Positions 32,501 to 33,711 of a stretch of 33,711 nucleotides of DNA are shown piece after piece. Both the position numbers and the translations under genes were made by a program. The notes under the pieces were generated by a model, which did not search any database, had not been told where the DNA came from, and saw only the letters and a list, made by a program, of their open reading frames with translations. Numbering within the stretch: the first letter of the stretch is position 1; each line of letters opens with the position of its first letter. The stretch spans positions 1-33,711 of the forward strand of contig CALXCA010000023.1 in the NCBI GenBank assembly GCA_944386685.1, read 5' to 3'. The DNA is from an uncultured Clostridia bacterium. GTDB lineage: Bacteria > Bacillota > Clostridia > TANB77 > CAG-508.

Positions 32501-33711
32501 TTATGACACAAAATTAGATATTAAAAATGATACTACATTAGTAGAATTTTCTAAAACTGATATAACTGGAGAAAAAGAGTTACCAGGAGCAACACTTACA
32601 GTTTTAGATAATGAAAATAATGTTATAGATACATGGACATCTACAGAGGAAACTCACAAAATAGAAGGATTAACAGTAGGAAAAGAATACATACTAAAAG
32701 AAGAAATTGCACCAGATGGTTATGTTATAGCAACAGAAATAAAATTCAAAGTAAAGGAAACAAATGAAATTCAAAAAGTAAATATGAAAGATAAAATTGT
32801 TGAAATTTCTAAAGAAGATATTTCAGGTAAAGAAATAGAAGGTGCCAAATTACAAGTATTAGACAAAGATGGAAATGTAATAGATGAGTGGACTTCAGAA
32901 AAAGAAGCACACAAAGTAAAAGGTTTAAAAGAAAATGAAACATACATATTACATGAAGAATTAGCAGTTGGAAACTATGTAAAGGCATCTGATATAGAAT
33001 TTACTGTTACAGAGGATAAAGAAACTCAAAAAATTACTATGATAGATAAATTAGTAGAAGTAACTAAAACAGATTTAACAACTGGAAAAGAATTAGAAGG
33101 GGCAGAGTTAGAAGTTATAGACGAAAATGAAAATGTAGTCGATAAATGGACTTCTACAAAAGAGCCACACCAAGTAAAAGGTCTTGAAGAAGGAAAAACT
33201 TACATACTAAGAGAAACAACAGCTCCTTATGGATATGAAATTACTGAAGAAATAAAATTCACTATTACAACTGATAAGGAAACTCAAAAAATTGAGATGA
33301 AAGATATGCCAATACTAAAGAATGTAAAAGTAATTAAGGTTGATTCTGAAACAAAAGAAACAATTAAAGATAAATTTACTTTTGCAATTTATGAAGATCC
33401 AGAATGTACTAAACTAATTAAAGAAGTTCAATCTAATAAAGAAGATGGAACAGCTATATTTGAAGATTTAAGATATGGTACTTATTACATAAAAGAAACT
33501 AAAGCACCAACAGATTATGAGTTGTCTAATAGAGTTGTAAAAGTCGAAATAAACGACAAAGAAATATTTGTAGACGATAAACAAATAGAAGAAAAAGAAG
33601 ATACAATAGAATTTACATTTGAAAACAAAAAAATAGAAGTTCCTAAAACTGGAGATAATAGTAATATGAAACTCTTTGCAGGATTGGGTTTGCTTTCTTT
33701 ACTAGGAATAA
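29556..33711 (+). CDS. Thioester-domain / Cna-B-repeat surface adhesin with VPKTG sorting motif (3' end cut by window)
   Basis: At least 1385 residues, open to the window edge. A signal sequence (ILASILLLVTILSVAQPIFA) leads to a thioester-type domain: Cys in TVFCAEHG and Gln in VLVQQYIWEVLG are the expected internal Cys-Gln thioester pair for covalent host binding. About ten Cna-B/SpaA-like repeats follow, each starting with a Lys strand (KLELSK, TFTLVKK, SISIIKKD, ... VEFSKTD, VEISKED, VEVTKTD, VKVIKVD) and ending near YxIKEExAPxGY, which supplies Lys and Glu for isopeptide bonds. Repeats 7-9 are the most alike (about 85 residues each). The end shows EVPKTGDN and a hydrophobic stretch, a sortase signal; only the charged tail is missing. 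AGGAGG lies before ATG 29556. It is probably cargo of the integrative element. Confidence 0.93.
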   Translation, partial: MIKKSKYKRILASILLLVTILSVAQPIFAASGTGEWVGGQYASYIRTTDNADSEYGILIRKLINYNTGEKRTVFCAEHGVDFKTDVVYNGSYYTPVKADVRKACKIAYLGWYKDKGNYVVDGGISNADKKQYVLVQQYIWEVLGQTNARFLDSEIQAEYEEFKANINREMEKIETRPSFDGTTINVQAGESKTINDSNGVLSSYPSIDKTINGISVKHSKGSNSMTISVDENTTLENYTITDAQFKSWGMIKEGTEDKDTMVFFEFQNGVQNQLYSLSYNDPITLSVSLNIESFGKLELSKLNKEGDLVPGAVFKVTGPNNYSKEVTVTDGKITLDKLKKGTYTIKEISAPYGYLLDTKAYNVEVKVNQTATQAVVNEEPTGTFTLVKKNSDKSANLKGAEYRVWNNDYDETFTTNENGEIKVGGLKLGTYNYQETKAPEGYLLDDTVYSFELKYKDQNTAVVFASAERTDNEPTGSISIIKKDIKTGSVTQGDAVFEGAVYKVYANEDIYNKAKTKKFYSKGDLVATRTMNDKGTTEDITNLPLGKYVVKEEVAPKGYMLDTKEYDVTLSYKDQHEEVISNTTTSLEKVKEMGLHIFKSGIKENSGVTPGLAGAEFTIKLNSDVENAYEQGYTYEEVWNGIDENGNPVKVDIKRVAQAQVIAPTIEKIVTDENGDAYTQNKLPYGKYIVKETVTPEDYETSVDFTFSITEDESEVEEIAKKTKHIIVNNEQLETYIKLIKKDLKTNKPVTLNSTTFEIKATENIYDRATNKILFKKGETISQKVGNTTYTSFTTNADNIVVPDNSYNSENDNKAEVTTPLKLPVGSYEITEIKVPEGFLQLDKPVTFEIKNIKDYDTDKDGDFIKEIVVKNEQPTGTIRLDKTIAIRENVDTSLVDISDLSGIEFKLTAKEDIIDKADGSVIYQKGQQIKTYNLSKDGKLTITDLPMGTYEIEETKTLDGLVLNTTKYEVKFEQKDLITKVYDTKLDIKNDTTLVEFSKTDITGEKELPGATLTVLDNENNVIDTWTSTEETHKIEGLTVGKEYILKEEIAPDGYVIATEIKFKVKETNEIQKVNMKDKIVEISKEDISGKEIEGAKLQVLDKDGNVIDEWTSEKEAHKVKGLKENETYILHEELAVGNYVKASDIEFTVTEDKETQKITMIDKLVEVTKTDLTTGKELEGAELEVIDENENVVDKWTSTKEPHQVKGLEEGKTYILRETTAPYGYEITEEIKFTITTDKETQKIEMKDMPILKNVKVIKVDSETKETIKDKFTFAIYEDPECTKLIKEVQSNKEDGTAIFEDLRYGTYYIKETKAPTDYELSNRVVKVEINDKEIFVDDKQIEEKEDTIEFTFENKKIEVPKTGDNSNMKLFAGLGLLSLLGI

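Overview
This is a very AT-rich window (roughly 27-28% G+C by eye) from a low-GC Gram-positive bacterium, most likely an uncultured gut Bacillota of the class Clostridia. The reasons are A/T-ending codons, strong AGGAGG-type ribosome binding sites, TTGACA-N17-TATAAT promoters, an MreB/Mbl protein, a TagO-like wall/teichoic-acid initiator, an Mn-dependent pyrophosphatase, a BofC-C-domain protein, a VanW protein and an LPXTG-like surface protein. CGG codons are almost absent. I count only four in reading frame in the window: two in one foreign-looking gene and two exactly at frameshift points.

Layout. 1-300: intergenic DNA with a short GC-rich repeat, a promoter and an RNA pseudoknot resembling preQ1-I. 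300-5683 (+): AAA-ATPase/PD-(D/E)XK protein, galE, a membrane glycosyltransferase with a small EamA/SMR-like partner, and mreB/mbl. 5958-6221 (-): rpsT. 6554-10105 (+): rpiB, a TagO/WecA-like transferase, hslO and ppaC. 10306-13179 (+): two glycosyltransferases, a candidate pseudoknotted RNA and a histidine phosphatase. 13370-14728 (+): a small membrane protein with a possible leader peptide, then a VanW protein of clearly higher G+C. 14980-18551 (+): an SH3/NlpC-P60 hydrolase translationally linked to comEC. 18785-19390 (+): a BofC-C-domain protein. 19555-19911 (-): tRNA-Gly, tRNA-Cys and tRNA-Met in one transcription unit. 20178-21389 (-): a D-Ala-D-Ala carboxypeptidase. 21484-21713: a long-hairpin MITE. 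21823-24579 (+): secA. From about 24.6 kb to the end: an integrative, plasmid-like element with GTCCAC repeats, a tyrosine recombinase, an orf-parA-parB operon, a membrane-anchored Cys-rich protein and a large thioester/Cna-B adhesin that runs off the window.

Much of the chromosomal part is cell-envelope biology: sugar nucleotides, lipid-linked sugar transfer, wall hydrolysis and trimming, cell shape, and secretion.

The four signals most worth attention are these. (1) comEC is broken by two single-base +1 shifts, each at a CGG-A sequence directly after a metal-binding histidine motif. (2) Four envelope genes have a hairpin inserted between the Shine-Dalgarno sequence and the start codon, so that folding restores normal spacing. 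(3) Three preQ1-I-like H-type pseudoknots precede genes unrelated to queuosine. (4) A separate candidate pseudoknot lies before the phosphatase gene. All structures were found by reading the sequence, without folding software or database searches.
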